From contig NC_065874.1 in NCBI RefSeq assembly GCF_933775445.1, positions 34,208,093 to 34,272,092 on the forward strand: a stretch of 64,000 nt of DNA, written 5' to 3'. The DNA is from Argentina anserina (Eukaryota > Streptophyta > Magnoliopsida > Rosales > Rosaceae). The number at the start of each line of letters is the position of its first letter. Position 1 is the first letter of the stretch. Shown one piece after another: positions 25,403 to 37,974 of this stretch. Below the pieces are notes generated by a model. That model searched no databases and was not told the DNA's origin. It saw only the letters and a list, made by a program, of their open reading frames with translations. The translations under genes were made by a program, and so were the position numbers.

Positions 25403-25567
25403 TATACGTACAAAAATACGTATTAATATTTATACGTACAGAAATACGTATTAATATTTATACGTACAGAAATACGTATTAATATTTATACGTACAGAAA
25501 TACGTATTAATATTTATACGTACAGAAATACGTATATAATATTTATACGTACAGAAATACGTATTAA
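25403..25567 (+). repeat. 28-bp tandem array inside solo LTR element 3
   Basis: About six head-to-tail copies share the core TACGTACAGAAATACGTA plus an AT-rich linker. The matching parts of elements 1 and 2 have scattered TACGTA motifs but no regular array, so the expansion is specific to this copy. Confidence 0.85.
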
Positions 25568-27213
25568 TCGTATATTTGCACAGTAACCGTGAATAGTGAA
25601 CAGTAATTTCGTAAAACCGAAAATTGCTGAACAGTAACCGTTTATTACTGTTTTGGCATTTAAAGGTTTACGAAACGTTTATAAATTCTTTTCTTATTCT
25701 TTTAAGGTGATCGTTAAATCGAGGAAATGAATTAGCATCGCGAATTGTGGAATTACGCTCAAGTCAATAAGGTGAGTAAAATCTCACTGAATTTACGAAT
25801 CTACCCTCGTGGTGATTCAACATTTGCAAGTGTGTTTATCAAATGAATTATAACATGTATATAATTTAGTGGACTACATATATATAGTATAATGGTAATA
25901 GGTACATAATATATATATAGTTCATTAAACTACGTACTGTTAGTAATTCATTAAAAATAGTCATTTCGATGACGGAAGTGAGAAATGAGCATGTGTAGTG
26001 AAATATGACATGTATAAGATATAGTGGATTATATATATATTGTATAAATAAGTACGAATATATATAGTTTGCTATATAATATACTGTTATGATTTTATTG
26101 TGATTATATTGAGCATGTGATTTGAATTGTACAATATAATGTGGGATTATTGTACGTGATTTTTAACATTGAGATTGTTAAAATGTGAATTGTCTTCGGA
26201 CCTGAATTTTTGGTACAATATGATGTGAGATTATTGTACGTGTTTGGCAAGTCGAAACCTAGCCTTTGGCCGGGCGAAAGTTACGATACAGTTAGAGCTC
26301 TAGTCTGTCTGCCTTAGTACTGCATGTGAGGTAACGGGTGGTTATCTGCTCATGGGTACTCGGTGTATTTGGATGTTGGGTAGCGGGTGGCTATCCAATA
26401 TCAACGGTGTATTACGAGAGGGGTAACAGATGTGTACCAGCGTTCTTGGTACCCGTATTATAAATGCATTGGGTAACCAGAAGGGTTACTTAATTTCCTC
26501 ATGAGCTTTTTATTTCATATTTCTTTGGGTCAACCAGATGGGCTGACCATTGGCTCATGGGGGCATTTATATTTGTTGTTTGTGATCTTTCGTATATTTT
26601 GATATGCGAACTGTATTGTGATTTTACTCATACGAGCTATAAGCTTACCGGGTTTGTGTTTACAATCCCGGTGCACCAATTCGATGGTGTAGGGGATCAT
26701 TCTGCAGGTGCTGATTAGTGGGAGTTGAGTGACGACTACAGAGGCTTGAAGTCGTTCTTATCCTACTTGTGGTGAGGTTTTAGCGTGGGTTTGTGTGTGA
26801 GATGTTGTGTAATTTCATTTGTGAGATTTGTGAGTGATTTGTGAGGATTATTACATTTCCATTTTATGTATGGATTATAAATTTGGTTTGTAATAATTGG
26901 TTGACTGAGTTGTATTGAGAACTCAGAATTGATCCGCTGTTACACTTTAATGATTTCGAGTTATTTGAGATTATTCGGTGTTTAATGACTTTAGAATTTT
27001 GAGTTTTAAAGCTCGAACTTTTGGGGTCGTTACATTTAAAGTCATGTATTTTTATTCCCAAAATGTGCAAATGAGTGAGAGTTTGGACGTATACGTACAT
27101 ACTAGGTTGTACGCAAATTTTTTTCTGATAAAAAATGAAGAAACAAATCCCGAACATTTCTTTGTACAGTGGTGATAGAGAATGAAAACATTTTAGAACT
27201 GATAGTGTTCGAT

Positions 27214-27651
27214 CACTAGACCAGCTGATGCGCTTGATTAGAAGTTAGAACTAAATCATCTACTTGTTAATTAGAGGATCGGCTAGGCGTGTGCTGGGGT
27301 ATATATATCCTCTTCATATATCATACTTTAACATCAACTGGCCGGGAGGAGAGCTAGCTAGATTGATCAAGTCGATCTAGTAAAGATGCACGATTTAAAT
27401 TAGACATCAGGACCATAATTTTCAGCAGAGAATAACAAGTTCTAGAAGAGGTGGTCGATTGATGAGAAAATATCCACTTATATAAATTCATACATGATTT
27501 TCAAAACTACTAAAGTACTAATCGATCAAAATGGAAAAGATGTATGCAGTAGTCTACGCTACGTATGATTCACTTCAAATAACAGAACAAAAATTAAAAG
27601 GGTAACACATCGGGATCTTAACAGTCCAGTTTTAATTTCTTTGATTCGAAT
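27214..27651. other. 3' flank of the C2H2 zinc-finger gene
   Basis: AT-rich DNA with no coding feature. It contains the presumed 3' UTR of the minus-strand gene that ends at 27652. Confidence 0.5.
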
Positions 27652-28599
27652 TCAGTTGCATTTTTCCTCATCTTCTTCATCAGTTGCATCGAATTCATCC
27701 TTTCCCTCCGTGCGATCTGCGCGCCTCCGGCAAGCTCCATCAGCAGTACTACCAGTACCAGATGCCATGAAATTCTTTCCAACTTTTGTCTGCTCCCGCT
27801 TTCTCTTCTTCTCATGCGAACTCATATGGCCTCCCAGTGCTTTACCGCTCTCAAACTTCTTGTTGCAAAAATGACACTTATGCTCTTCTTCTGGTCGTTC
27901 GCTCGGCCTTTTGTCCTGCAAAGTTTGATCTGGTTGGTCAGATTCATCTCTGGGAACCAAAAGATTGGTTCTCTGGGGACTCGATTGAGCAGCACTTGTG
28001 GTTTGTGGAGGTGAGTCGTCTGGAATGATAATTATAGAGTTTGTCGCAGTACCAGTAGTGTCAAGATGACCAGTACCAGGCACTTGACCCCTATTCCTGT
28101 AAATGTTTACAGGGCTAGATCTTGGCTTGAAGGAAGGGCCATTTCCGAAAAGGTTTTGCTGGTGAGCAATATAATTGAACCCATGCGACGACGCGTTGGG
28201 GTTTTCATTGCTTGGATAAGCAAAAGGGAGCGAAGGACGGGTTGTAGGAGGAGTAGGTGGTGGAAGTCCCACAGAGGCAAAGTTTGCAAAACCTTGTTGG
28301 GGATTGTGTTGAAGCCAATTAGCAACATTGGTGATACCAAATCCAAAAAAATTAGTACTGCGATTTGCACCATAATTTAGGAAGTGGGGAGCTAAGGAAG
28401 GAGCGTACTGGGGTAAGTAGTGATAAGTGACGGCATTGTCCTCGTTGGGTACAACCGGAGGCCGGAAGTTCAAGTGTGGACCTTCCGGCCTCGCACTTAC
28501 ACCGATTGTAAGAGCAGTATTCATGGGCTGATTAACCCTTTGGATTCCAGTGATAGACAGTGGTGGCGTATCAATACTGGAGCTCATTGGGGAAGACAT
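27652..28599 (-). CDS. Single C2H2 (ALGGH-type) zinc-finger protein, intronless
   Basis: One uninterrupted frame of 315 residues. The ATG at 28597-28599 is the first in frame after the TATA box; a second ATG lies four codons later. The N-terminal two thirds are rich in Pro, Asn and Ser. The only finger is CHFCNKKFESGKALGGHMSSH with C242, C245, H258 and H262, followed by a basic run (EKKRKREQ) that could be a nuclear signal. The C-terminus is acidic (FDATDEEDEEKCN). ALGGH fingers are plant-specific (usually QALGGH; here KALGGH) and bind DNA as transcription factors. No EAR repression motif (LxLxL type) was seen. Function is not assignable beyond probable transcriptional regulation. A broken relative lies about 6.5 kb away at 20996. 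Confidence 0.88.
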   Translation of the reverse strand: MSSPMSSSIDTPPLSITGIQRVNQPMNTALTIGVSARPEGPHLNFRPPVVPNEDNAVTYHYLPQYAPSLAPHFLNYGANRSTNFFGFGITNVANWLQHNPQQGFANFASVGLPPPTPPTTRPSLPFAYPSNENPNASSHGFNYIAHQQNLFGNGPSFKPRSSPVNIYRNRGQVPGTGHLDTTGTATNSIIIIPDDSPPQTTSAAQSSPQRTNLLVPRDESDQPDQTLQDKRPSERPEEEHKCHFCNKKFESGKALGGHMSSHEKKRKREQTKVGKNFMASGTGSTADGACRRRADRTEGKDEFDATDEEDEEKCN

Positions 28600-28697
28600 T
28601 AGTGACACTTTGAGCTACAAAAATGAAGGGAAGGCTGAATGATATAGCTAGGATTATAGGTGGTTCTGAGAGTGTTCTACCCAATGTCTAGTATGAT

Positions 28698-28707
28698 GTT
28701 TATATAG
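28698..28707 (-). promoter_or_regulatory. TATA box of the C2H2 zinc-finger gene
   Basis: On the minus strand CTATATAAAC lies about 100 bases upstream of the ATG at 28599, a normal plant distance for a short leader. Confidence 0.65.
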
Positions 28708-31267
28708 GGTTGTTGGTTACTGAAACTTGACGACGGGTGCTGCGTACAAATGTTAAAAATGGTACTTTTGCTATGACTTAATTAGGTCATTTTTTACCTA
28801 CCTGAGTTGCCATATATAGCTCGATAAAAACCATATGTGAAATATGCATTTTCCATCTGTGCGTGGAATGCAGGGAATCCAATTTGGTGGTGTTCATATA
28901 TGTAAACGACCAAATACATGCAATCATATTTATGCAATACCAATTTCCTTAGTTGCATCAAAACACATTTTAATCTGGTGTATATTAGTTCCCTTATATG
29001 TCAACATGTAGTTATTGCTGTATATGTGGTTTAAAAGAAAACAGAAAAGCATTTCTAATATTCAGAATTAGAATTAATCAGAAAAGGGGGTTAAAAGGAA
29101 CTCAGATAGATCAATGATCGATTAATTCGTCGATTTAGACAAAATAATGAACAAAAAGCATAATAACGGTTAAGTATTATTTTTTTCTGGTGATATAACG
29201 GTTAAGTATACGTCAGGCATGCATGCATGGTACTAGGGTTGCGGTACGTGATTTTCAAAAGGATGCATAATGCTGCTCGGGAGTTGGAACTCGACAAATC
29301 ATAAATGGATTTAAATTATGAGATGCGCGAAAGCACAACACGAGAATTTATCATCTAGATGATCTAGCTAGATTGAGAATAGTTTATGAGTCTTTTGGGA
29401 ATATATCACGAATTCAGCACAAGTCTTCGACCGAAACAAAGAGTGCTCTTTGTTTGTGAGATAAGAACCAAGGCAATCGATCAGAACATATGCATTTGAG
29501 GTTCACAATTAGTACGTTCTCTATATATTATCCAACTAGTTATAGAGTTTTGAATGATTGATCGATGCATGGAATATCATGTATCTCCTTGTTCCTAGCT
29601 TGTGAGATAGGCATCTAATCACATATGCATCTGATCACAATTCATTGCACGTACTAACTTATGATTAGAGGCTGTATGATGGAATTGCATGTTGCTACGT
29701 ACAGTATACAACATGATATAGGTTCCATAATCTGAATGAGACGTACATGTTAATTGGAGATTAGTCGATGTCTCGATCAGATATATATCACGTACTGATG
29801 AATTATAATTTGGTTACTGTAAAAATAGTAAATATAATTTCAACCACTATCGTGTAAAAGCACCATTAATTATATGTACGTGAAGGTTGTTTTAATGTAA
29901 TCACTCATAAAACAAAAGTTCCATTTTACTTATTACTTCAAGTTTTTACGATCAAGCATAGTCAAGTTCAATAGACAATACAGATGCAGTCGAGAGAGAT
30001 ATCGAAATAAACAGCGAAAAACATGCTATACATCCAAAATTGAATAAATAACCGGAGTGATACATTTGAAAAGTGAGCGATCGGCTAAAGTGTTGAAAGT
30101 TGAATGAATAAAATGTCAGTGTATTTATGAAACTTATTTGAAGTAGCTCATCATTATAGAGACTACAGTCACATCCCGCCAAATTTATCTATTTTTACCT
30201 TGAGCATTTTTGAAGCAAGCATGACTTTGCGGAGAACACTTGAGCATTCTAGGCGCATCCGGAACTCTTTAGAACCTTTTGGAAGGTTATGAAAGTTTTC
30301 GGAAGAATGAGGAAGCCATGTGACATCTCCGGATTTCTCTAGAACCATAGAGAGACTAAGAGACCAAGACTACTCCGGAAGTCTCTAGAATACTCAAGGT
30401 ACTCTTAGACTTGTATAGACATGTATAGAGTTATCTAAAAATCTCTACACTTGTACATAGTCCTAGAATTCTCTAGAACTATTGATGTAAGAGGATGATG
30501 TCTATAATAGGGAGGCACCCCTCACATTTGAGGCATCAAGCAAGAAGTCTTCAAACATACTTATAAATACTCTTGTAAGCTTTCTTTGTTCAATACAAGT
30601 TATATTTAGAGATATTCTCTTTGCTTTTTAATTGTTCTAGTCAGGTGTTGCAGGAGTAAGACTGACTTAACATAAGGGAGTTGCTAAGGCCGCACGAGTC
30701 GCATAATAAAATAGTAAGCTCGTGACACTACGCTCACTATAGCTTGCTACTTGGTGTACGTCAAGCTAGCTTGAGTCTTGACTACTAACTATGATGATGC
30801 ATTATTCAGTTGATATGTAGTTTTTGCATCGAAGACAAAAACACATATCAATCGATCCTTTGCAACCTACCAATTAGATCTTCAAAAATGTGAAGTACAT
30901 AATTCACAAGCGGTCAAAAATTAAATATTCCTTAAACCAGAAATCCTCTCTACAAGTATACATTATTTACAGATTTGTTACCACAGGACTTACGTTGTTT
31001 TCACTATCTAATAACTGATGTAAGTACTCGCGTATGCGCCCAGTATGCCCCGACTAAAACAGACTTGAGAAAATTAATTAATCAAGCAGCAGATCGAGTG
31101 CCTCCAAGCTTGAACTAGGATATACTGGTATAGTCATTCTTTCAATTATAAATTTCGTTCTCTAGGAGAGATATGAGTTCTGCCTCTCTTCAAGTAGAAT
31201 ATATAGTAGATGACTGTAAACTGTAATGTACGTTATATATTAAGACCGGCATATCTTTCTTACCAGT
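28708..31267. other. Intergenic region with one LTR-like segment
   Basis: AT-rich DNA with no gene. Its one notable stretch, at about 30190-30720, is listed separately. The last 250 bases are the 3' flank of the U-box gene. Confidence 0.5.
30190..30720 (+). mobile_element. Possible solo or partial LTR
   Basis: The stretch is rich in repeated TCTAGAA and TCCGGA motifs. It has TATA-like signals (CTATAATAGGGAGGCACCCC near 30511, TATAAATAC near 30560), then TTCTTTGTTCAATACAAG, a poly(A)-region-like tail common in plant LTRs. No partner LTR, coding part or target duplication was located. Confidence 0.4.
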
Positions 31268-34200
31268 CTAAAGACTTTCTCCAGAAATGATGGCATATAA
31301 CACTTTTGCACTCCATGTTACTTCAGCAAGGTTTTGTAGAGGAATTGAAATATCTTCTGTGCTTTCCATCAAAAGCACCCTGCACTCTGCAAGACACGAG
31401 TAAATGCATGTAGTGCATTCGCTAAATTAATAGATATCATATGTTTAAATTTGTTATTAATAATCTGATGTATGTATTATGTAACCGTTTTTGGGGAAAT
31501 TAAGTTAATGTCAACTGAAGGGGATTACCAGAGATTTTGGTGAAGTTGAGCAGAGACATTGTAGCAAGAACTTGGTGCTCAACGTGATCACTGTTTTTCA
31601 GATTTTCTTTCAGTGGATGAATGAGAGCTGAGAAGGCTGAGAGCTGAAACTCGGAATCAGATAGTGAAGAAAGTGCTCGGCTCAACCATTCTGCGGTGAT
31701 TAGGCACATCCTGACCAAATTTAAGTGTTCTGACCCTAAACACTTTGAAAGGATTTCTAAAATTGATTTTGTTCCATATCCAAGCAGTGTGATAGTCAAG
31801 TACCTCAACCAATATTCAGTCAAATTATCTTCGTCATCCTATAATAATCAGCATCAAACAGGTAATTAGAATCTAATTAATTAAATTACTCGAGTCACAG
31901 AAGTCAATTTAGGTTCTCACCACTTGAAAAAAGAATAAAATTAAAGCATCCTTGAAGTGTTAGAGAAGAAATATGTGATTATATGTTCTAAGAACTTCTA
32001 ATGGGGAGAATGTGCAGAAATAGTACAGACGCTACTCCTTAGCAGGTCAGCCTCATACCTATGACCAATTTTCCTTTAAACTCTATAAGAGTGGGGTAAA
32101 TATACCAGACGTAAATCCTAATTATGCTAAAACTGATGAATATCCTAATAATAAAACTTATAAACACTTGATCTATATCCTTAAGTCTGTAACCCTAGTT
32201 ACTATAAGGTATGAATGTAGATAGGAAATTCACTGCATGTGTCAATTGCTATTGAAACTGACGAAGGAAATAGAGTATGTGAATTCAAATGTACCGACGG
32301 ATATGTGTCACTAGCTAGTGAACCGTCTTCTCCATTGTCAACTGAATCCACTTCACCATTATCATTAGGATCTGCTTCCTTTATCATCCACTTTTGTGAC
32401 AACAATTTTCCAGAGATAGAGAAATGCATTCCCAAGATAAGAAGTGCTTTGCAGCAAGTCTCTCGGACATTCACATTAGTTAAGCTGCAATGAAGACTTT
32501 CAGCAATGGCATCAACAGCTTCCGATCTATATATGCTATACTCTTGTGGTTCAACTGATACCTGTAGCATTCGGTTGTACGTGTTAGTAACATATATTGT
32601 ATCATGCTTAAAGAAGTGAGATACATTATGCTAAACGGTTTCATCAGAACTTGTGTAATAATATCATGAATGAGTTCAGCAGTACTTGATGCCAGTTCCA
32701 TATTATGCTTTTGCCAAGTAGTATGTGCCAGAAAAACTATTGATTAAGATGTGATCAATTTTGATGTAACATCATATCGCAGCCAGTCTTCAGCTATAGA
32801 TCTTGTAAATGACATTTTTTACTGACTCAACTGAACATGTTCAGAAAATAAACTGAAAGAGATATACTGAGGGATTTATACTTGAGATCTGAATCAGTTC
32901 TGGTTTCTGCAGCATTAAGCATGATTGAAATCTATTCCAATAAATCATATAGCATAACAAATTAACAATACAACTCAAAATGCTAAAAGGTGACTAGAAT
33001 TTTCAGACAATTGCACTTCCATATTAACTGGGTCAGGATTTGTAGGTAGCACTACTGAGCAATAAAGTGGCATACAATAAATGAAGAAAATGAGGATGAA
33101 AAGTTTTAGAAAATTTCTGTATACCATAATATCTAGGTATAACAAGAGCACAGCAGCCAAGGGCCTTTGGTTTGGTACAGAACTTTGGAGATGCTTAAGC
33201 AGAATGGCCATTATATTCATCCTCCCTTCATTCTGCAAGCCAGTGAGAAGTAATGACACATCTTTCTTCCTGCAATAACGATAAAATTAACATGGTTTTA
33301 GTGGTCAAATTGCTTCAATATAACAATTACCAATAAGAATATATCATTTGACAGCATATCCAATCCTCAGAATCTCATCATAGATACTTACTCATGTCTT
33401 TCACATTCAAGTAAAGAAGATTATATGAATAAAGGCATACTGTGTTTTTTATTTTTAAAAAAATTGACCATAAAACAGCATGTCTTTTCAATGTTTCAAA
33501 TAGGAATGAAGGAAAATGATTTGTACATCATCCTCATACATTTTGCAACCCAAAAGTTGGTATATCTCACCTCTTCAAGCAAATGAGTTCTGTCATCAAC
33601 AACACCGCATTTGTTCTTATGCTAACGTCATTTCCCTGAAGTAGCTCCAAGAGGCATTGTTTTTTAATGCTACTTGCTATCAGACACCTACAACCTGCAT
33701 CTGCTTCTATACAACAGGCAAACAGTGCAGCTACACGTGATTTCTCTTCCTCCTTTCCTATTTCGAACCTTTGTAGAAGAAACTGCAAGAATCCAAGAGA
33801 GAGAAGGTGTTTGGCATTTGACGTTCTTTCTTTTTTGCTGAAACAAGTGAGAAGCTGCTCTAGCACAAAAATAATTGTTTCGTCGTAGTGTTTGGATTTC
33901 ACTCTCCCGGATGTCCCAACTACATGAGAGGCATAAGCTAAGAGTTGCCTCGAATGTTCAGACTTCCAACTACGAATCACACGCTTTAAGATTAGGTTGG
34001 TAAGAGGTACTGCTAGTGATTCCAGAGCTCTTCCTGTCACAGGACATGTTCTGTTTCCCTCATCAAACCATACCCTGATGGCCGAACGCTCAAAGGTTTG
34101 ACCAGTCTCTAGAGTGACTGGATCTTCAAACAACTCCCCACTTAAGGGGCAAAGGAAGTCCTGGGGAATACTTGATAAATCAACTCCTTCTTCAACATAA

Positions 34201-36860
34201 TTTCCCTGTGACCCTGTGGAAAGTCAATGTTAATATGAGCATTACAAAATTATACTATTTTAGATATTCCTTTGTGACTCACCTTCAGAAGAAGACATTG
34301 CTTTGACTGGCTGCATTTTGAGAGAGATAAGGTTAAATACCATATACAAGAAAATGACATAGTACAAAGATAAAGAATCTAGAGAGAATTCAGTACATTT
34401 ATAACAGAACTGGTAATTGACGCTTGACTAGAATCCGAAACAGTAGATATTGATTTTGTAATCCCTTTCTGAGTAAGCTCCATTTCTTTAGGATCTAGTT
34501 GATGTACAATTTTGGTGCTGTCTGTGTTTTCTCTAGAAATGTTACCAAACTGGTCATTGAGGTCACTTTCTCGTGGATCACTATCTCTAGAGAAACTCCA
34601 CTGCTGGTCAGGTACCATTGAGAGTTCATTTCCCTACGAAAAAGCTACAGATTATGAGACTCAATAAGTTTTGATGGAGACAGACCATTACGATACTAAC
34701 TACTGTGGAGGCTAGTACTAATATTATCATTATTATGTACCTCATAGATAGCCAGCTTATAAGCAATCGTCAAAAGTTACCAAGATTCAAATTGGATTCA
34801 GCAAAATATATCTTCATGGTATATGTGAAATCAATGCTAGAAAACATGCTTTTCTACGGTAGCACTGCTAACATAGAATAGGCGACCACCTAATGATCAA
34901 TCAAGTCTTGGTGGATGCACTTAAAAATAAGAACAAATTCATAGAGAAAAAAAGTACGTGCAGCTTTGCAAAAAAAAAAAGTACTTACAGCTAGGGATTC
35001 AATTTCTTGTGCAATCTTACTGGGATCTTCTTCAATATCTCGATACCCATACTGTGATGCTTCTCCAAAGTATGGTCTTTTTTGTTCAACAACAGCTGAG
35101 CCATCAGGAGTTCTCATACTTTCTTCAAAGCTTTGAATCCCTCCATCCAATTCAACTTCAACTTCATGTAATTCGGTTTTACTTGCGCGGCCAAATACTG
35201 CATCATACAGTTTTTTGCTGACCATGGATTGTGGACCACCTGGACTAGCCAGCTCTGAAGAATGACCATGAGAGCTTCCCTGCTGAACTTGCCAAAGAGA
35301 CAATGAAGGGACAGGGATGGAAGGAATGCAAGGAGATTCAATTCCTTCTGTAAGCCAATCCTTATAATAAAGTGCAAATTGGTATGTCCCGGAGTCTAAA
35401 ATATCATTGTACACCTTTCCTAACAGCTCCAGTTTCCTTGACCCGTTTTTTGCATCTGCCACAGAATCAGCCTCCTGATCATACCACACCTTTAAATGTG
35501 AGAGATGTGGAGAAAATAGATAGTCCCACAATTCAGGCAACAATATCGTTCTTGCAGTAAATGGTGAATCACAGAACACTTGCAGAAGGTGCTTTGCTGA
35601 TACCCTGTCTTTCTTCAGGATCTTATACACCACACTGAGGTAGAGATGAGCACAAGCTGACAACCTGCAATTAGAAACCCCCGATGTAAATCCATACTGC
35701 AAATCATCAGAGGTCAAGCCTGTGATAACACTAAGCTGCAAAGAGGCTCTTCTTAAATCTGTGTCATTTGCAGACTCCTCAGCAGCCATTGATATTGTTT
35801 CTATTGCTTCTTCCAGGTTTTCTATGACTTTGGTCTCAGCATGCTCTTTTTCCTGATCATTAAATACCAAAGAACTCATGCAATTATCTCTAAGTGCACT
35901 CCGGAACTCCTCCTCTTTTATAAAACGCTTAATATAGCCACTCAATATGGAAACTATGGCTTTGATAGCAATTTCATCAAGAGCAGGTTTGGAATCAGGA
36001 TGTAAAACTTTGTCACGCTTTCGGCTGCGGCTATCTTCAGAATTTTTGCTGATTGATGAACCTCTATTTAACCGGTCATGAGAGCTTGCACGCTGTTTCC
36101 TGCTTTTTCTGTTAACCTCACTGAAACTCACACGTCCAGACACATTGGTAGTTGAACTGTTGCTGTTCCTCCTACCCGCCTCTGTCAGCTTCGTCAACCG
36201 CTCCTCAAATCCTTCCTTTTCCACACTTCCATTAGAATATCTATGGTTCCTTCCCTCTGAGCGATACAACTCGTTTGAATATACGTCCTTGTATTGTTCA
36301 TCTTCAACCTCAACTATCTCAGTTCTAGGCAGATGTGCTGATACATTGCTCTTTGAACTTCCAGCTTCCCACAAACTGGCATGACCTCTGTCTGAAAAAT
36401 TGCTTCTCACACTTCTAGCTTCCCACACATTGGCATGATCTCTATCCGATAAATTGCTTTTTAAACTTCTAGCTTCCCATACACTAGCATGGCCTCTCTC
36501 TCCTACATTGCTATTTAAACTCCTAGCTTCCTGCCTGCTAGTAGAACCTAGTCCTCCAAGTCTACTGACCCTAAATTCTTTCTTTGATCCTCCATCTACT
36601 TCATTTCTTTTAAGAAGGTCATCTCTTAGTCCCCTCCTACCTCTGATATCATCGCCTGTTGGTAAATCATCTACTGCACCATTACGATTTACAGCATACC
36701 TTGTCCTCGCTGTATCTCCTGACACTGAATGTCTCTTTGGTTGGTCTGGACTAATGTATTGAGAGATCCTTTCGGTCCGCAAGGAAGTCCTCGACCTTGC
36801 CCATAATTTTTTTCCTTTGAAACCATCTTTTGCTAGAAGGTCCTCCAGAGATGATGCCAT
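31268..36860 (-). CDS. LIN/CERBERUS-like U-box E3 ubiquitin ligase without WD40 repeats
   Basis: Eight coding exons join in frame: 34989-36860, 34397-34633, 34283-34310, 33571-34213, 33125-33269, 32295-32561, 31529-31838 and 31268-31386 (3621 nt, 1206 residues). The ATG at 36858-36860 opens MASSLEDLLAKDGFKGKKLW. Residues 1-300 are Arg/Ser-rich and hold four 18-residue repeats. Residues about 320-510 match the helical N-terminal domain of LIN. The U-box spans about 729-803 (IPQDFLCPLSGELFEDPVTL, then TCPVTGRAL). The rest is armadillo-like helices. Legume LIN/CERBERUS, needed for rhizobial infection, ends in WD40 repeats; here the frame stops soon after the armadillo part, so this is a WD40-less relative. 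The role is inferred as E2-dependent ubiquitin ligation with unknown substrates. The donor of exon 6 (32295) is the least certain junction. Confidence 0.88.
36336..36533 (-). repeat. 54-bp coding minisatellite in the U-box gene
   Basis: The first exon contains about 3.6 tandem 54-bp units encoding an 18-residue repeat of the form W-EARSLKSN-SDRGHASV, at residues 110-175. The copies differ by several substitutions, so the expansion is not very recent. Confidence 0.85.
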
Positions 36861-37922
36861 ATATGGTGATACCAACACCCTCTAAAACACTGAAAGCAGA
36901 ATAAGAAAGCAAATATAAATCACTTTAAAGTAGACCTCATCCTTCAGGTACCAAAACATGCTAAACTGCAAAAGCAAATGAAAAGTACTGCAATTTATTG
37001 GTGATGGACCTCGAAAACAAGATACTACTTATTGTATCATGAGAAAATAGAGGATTCGATCAAACACTTGATTCTAAATTGTCCTTGCAAAGTGCCTCGT
37101 AAGGACAATGGAGCTCAAGAGTCTGAGTTCATACACTAGACTTTCGATGTTGAAAAACATTTTGCATATGATTAGATTATTTAGTCATGCAAAATTTAAC
37201 TTCTAATGAAATGGTGAAAAACTGAAAATCCAACAGATAAGTCATAAGAGGCTGGCTAATCAGCTAGTGTGATCAAATTCAATTAGTAAGAAAAGCACAA
37301 CAAGAGAGAAAAGCTTATATAAGCTTCTGTCCCTGATTCTTGAACATGTGAAGCGAACAATAAACCATTATAAGAACAGGAGAAGAACCACAGAGATATA
37401 AAAAAAAAACAACTATGCCAATGCTAAATTCTATCTTGTAAACAGTAAAATTTCTTACGCAGCTGAGCTAAAGCCGAAAACTTGGTGTCACAGTCATAAA
37501 CCACAAAAACAAAGTAACTCCAATCACCAATAATACAGAGTCTCACAAATACATCATTTTGCTCACCTTGAAGGGTTGAAACTCTTTATAACACAACTGT
37601 GCCCCCTTCTGGAAACTTCACGCAAAACCCAGTTGCCAACATGTCAGAGGAATTTGATTAAACACCTTGAGGCAAATCAAACAGGGTCGAAAGTCAAAAC
37701 AAGAATCCAAAGAATGAAAAGATTTGAGTTTGATCAAAAAACAAAGAATAGGGTGGGGATAACGAAGGAATAAGAAAGAACTGGGCTTTGTCTATATAGG
37801 AGCTGAAGGCATATAGAAAAGGAACCAATACCAAAATAGTTAGAAAACGATGGAGAATGGCTACAATAGGCAAGGAGGCAATGTATGAGTGAGGAAAAGT
37901 GACAAGAGAAAGCTGACAAATG

Positions 37923-37974
<52 letters not shown>

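Larger units (their letters stand above)
24112..27034 (+). mobile_element. Solo LTR (element 3) with TTTAA target duplication
   Basis: A 2923-base unit starts TGTAATAACCC and ends GGGGTCGTTACA. It is flanked by TTTAA at 24107-24111 and 27035-27039. It is the reverse-orientation relative of elements 1 and 2, sharing for example the block that reads GGTTTGTGTTTACAATCCCG near 26650. A TATA box (TATATAAG, 24430-24437), a CT-rich leader and a donor-like TTTAGGTAAGGG near 24874 suggest transcription runs to the right, which sets the strand. It is longer than its relatives, partly because of a 28-bp tandem array. No internal retroviral-type genes are present. Confidence 0.88.
23712..27213. mobile_element. 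Foldback/MITE split by a solo LTR
   Basis: The left arm (about 23712-23990) pairs with a right arm now in two parts, 24012-24111 and 27040-27213. Matched blocks are CGATTGCATCAAACAAAT near the centre, TTGCGTACAACCTA further out, and AACACTATCAGTT near the tips. Without the LTR and its duplication the element would be about 570 bp. No coding capacity is seen. Confidence 0.7.

Noticed and set aside
25403..25567. CRISPR-like regular repeat
   Set aside because: The units are head to tail without spacers, inside a plant LTR.
32975..33124. Continuation of U-box gene exon 5 past 33125
   Set aside because: The frame reads through into unrelated sequence, while splicing at 33125 to 32561 restores the conserved LIN order (LLLYLDIM then VEPQEYSIYRSEA).
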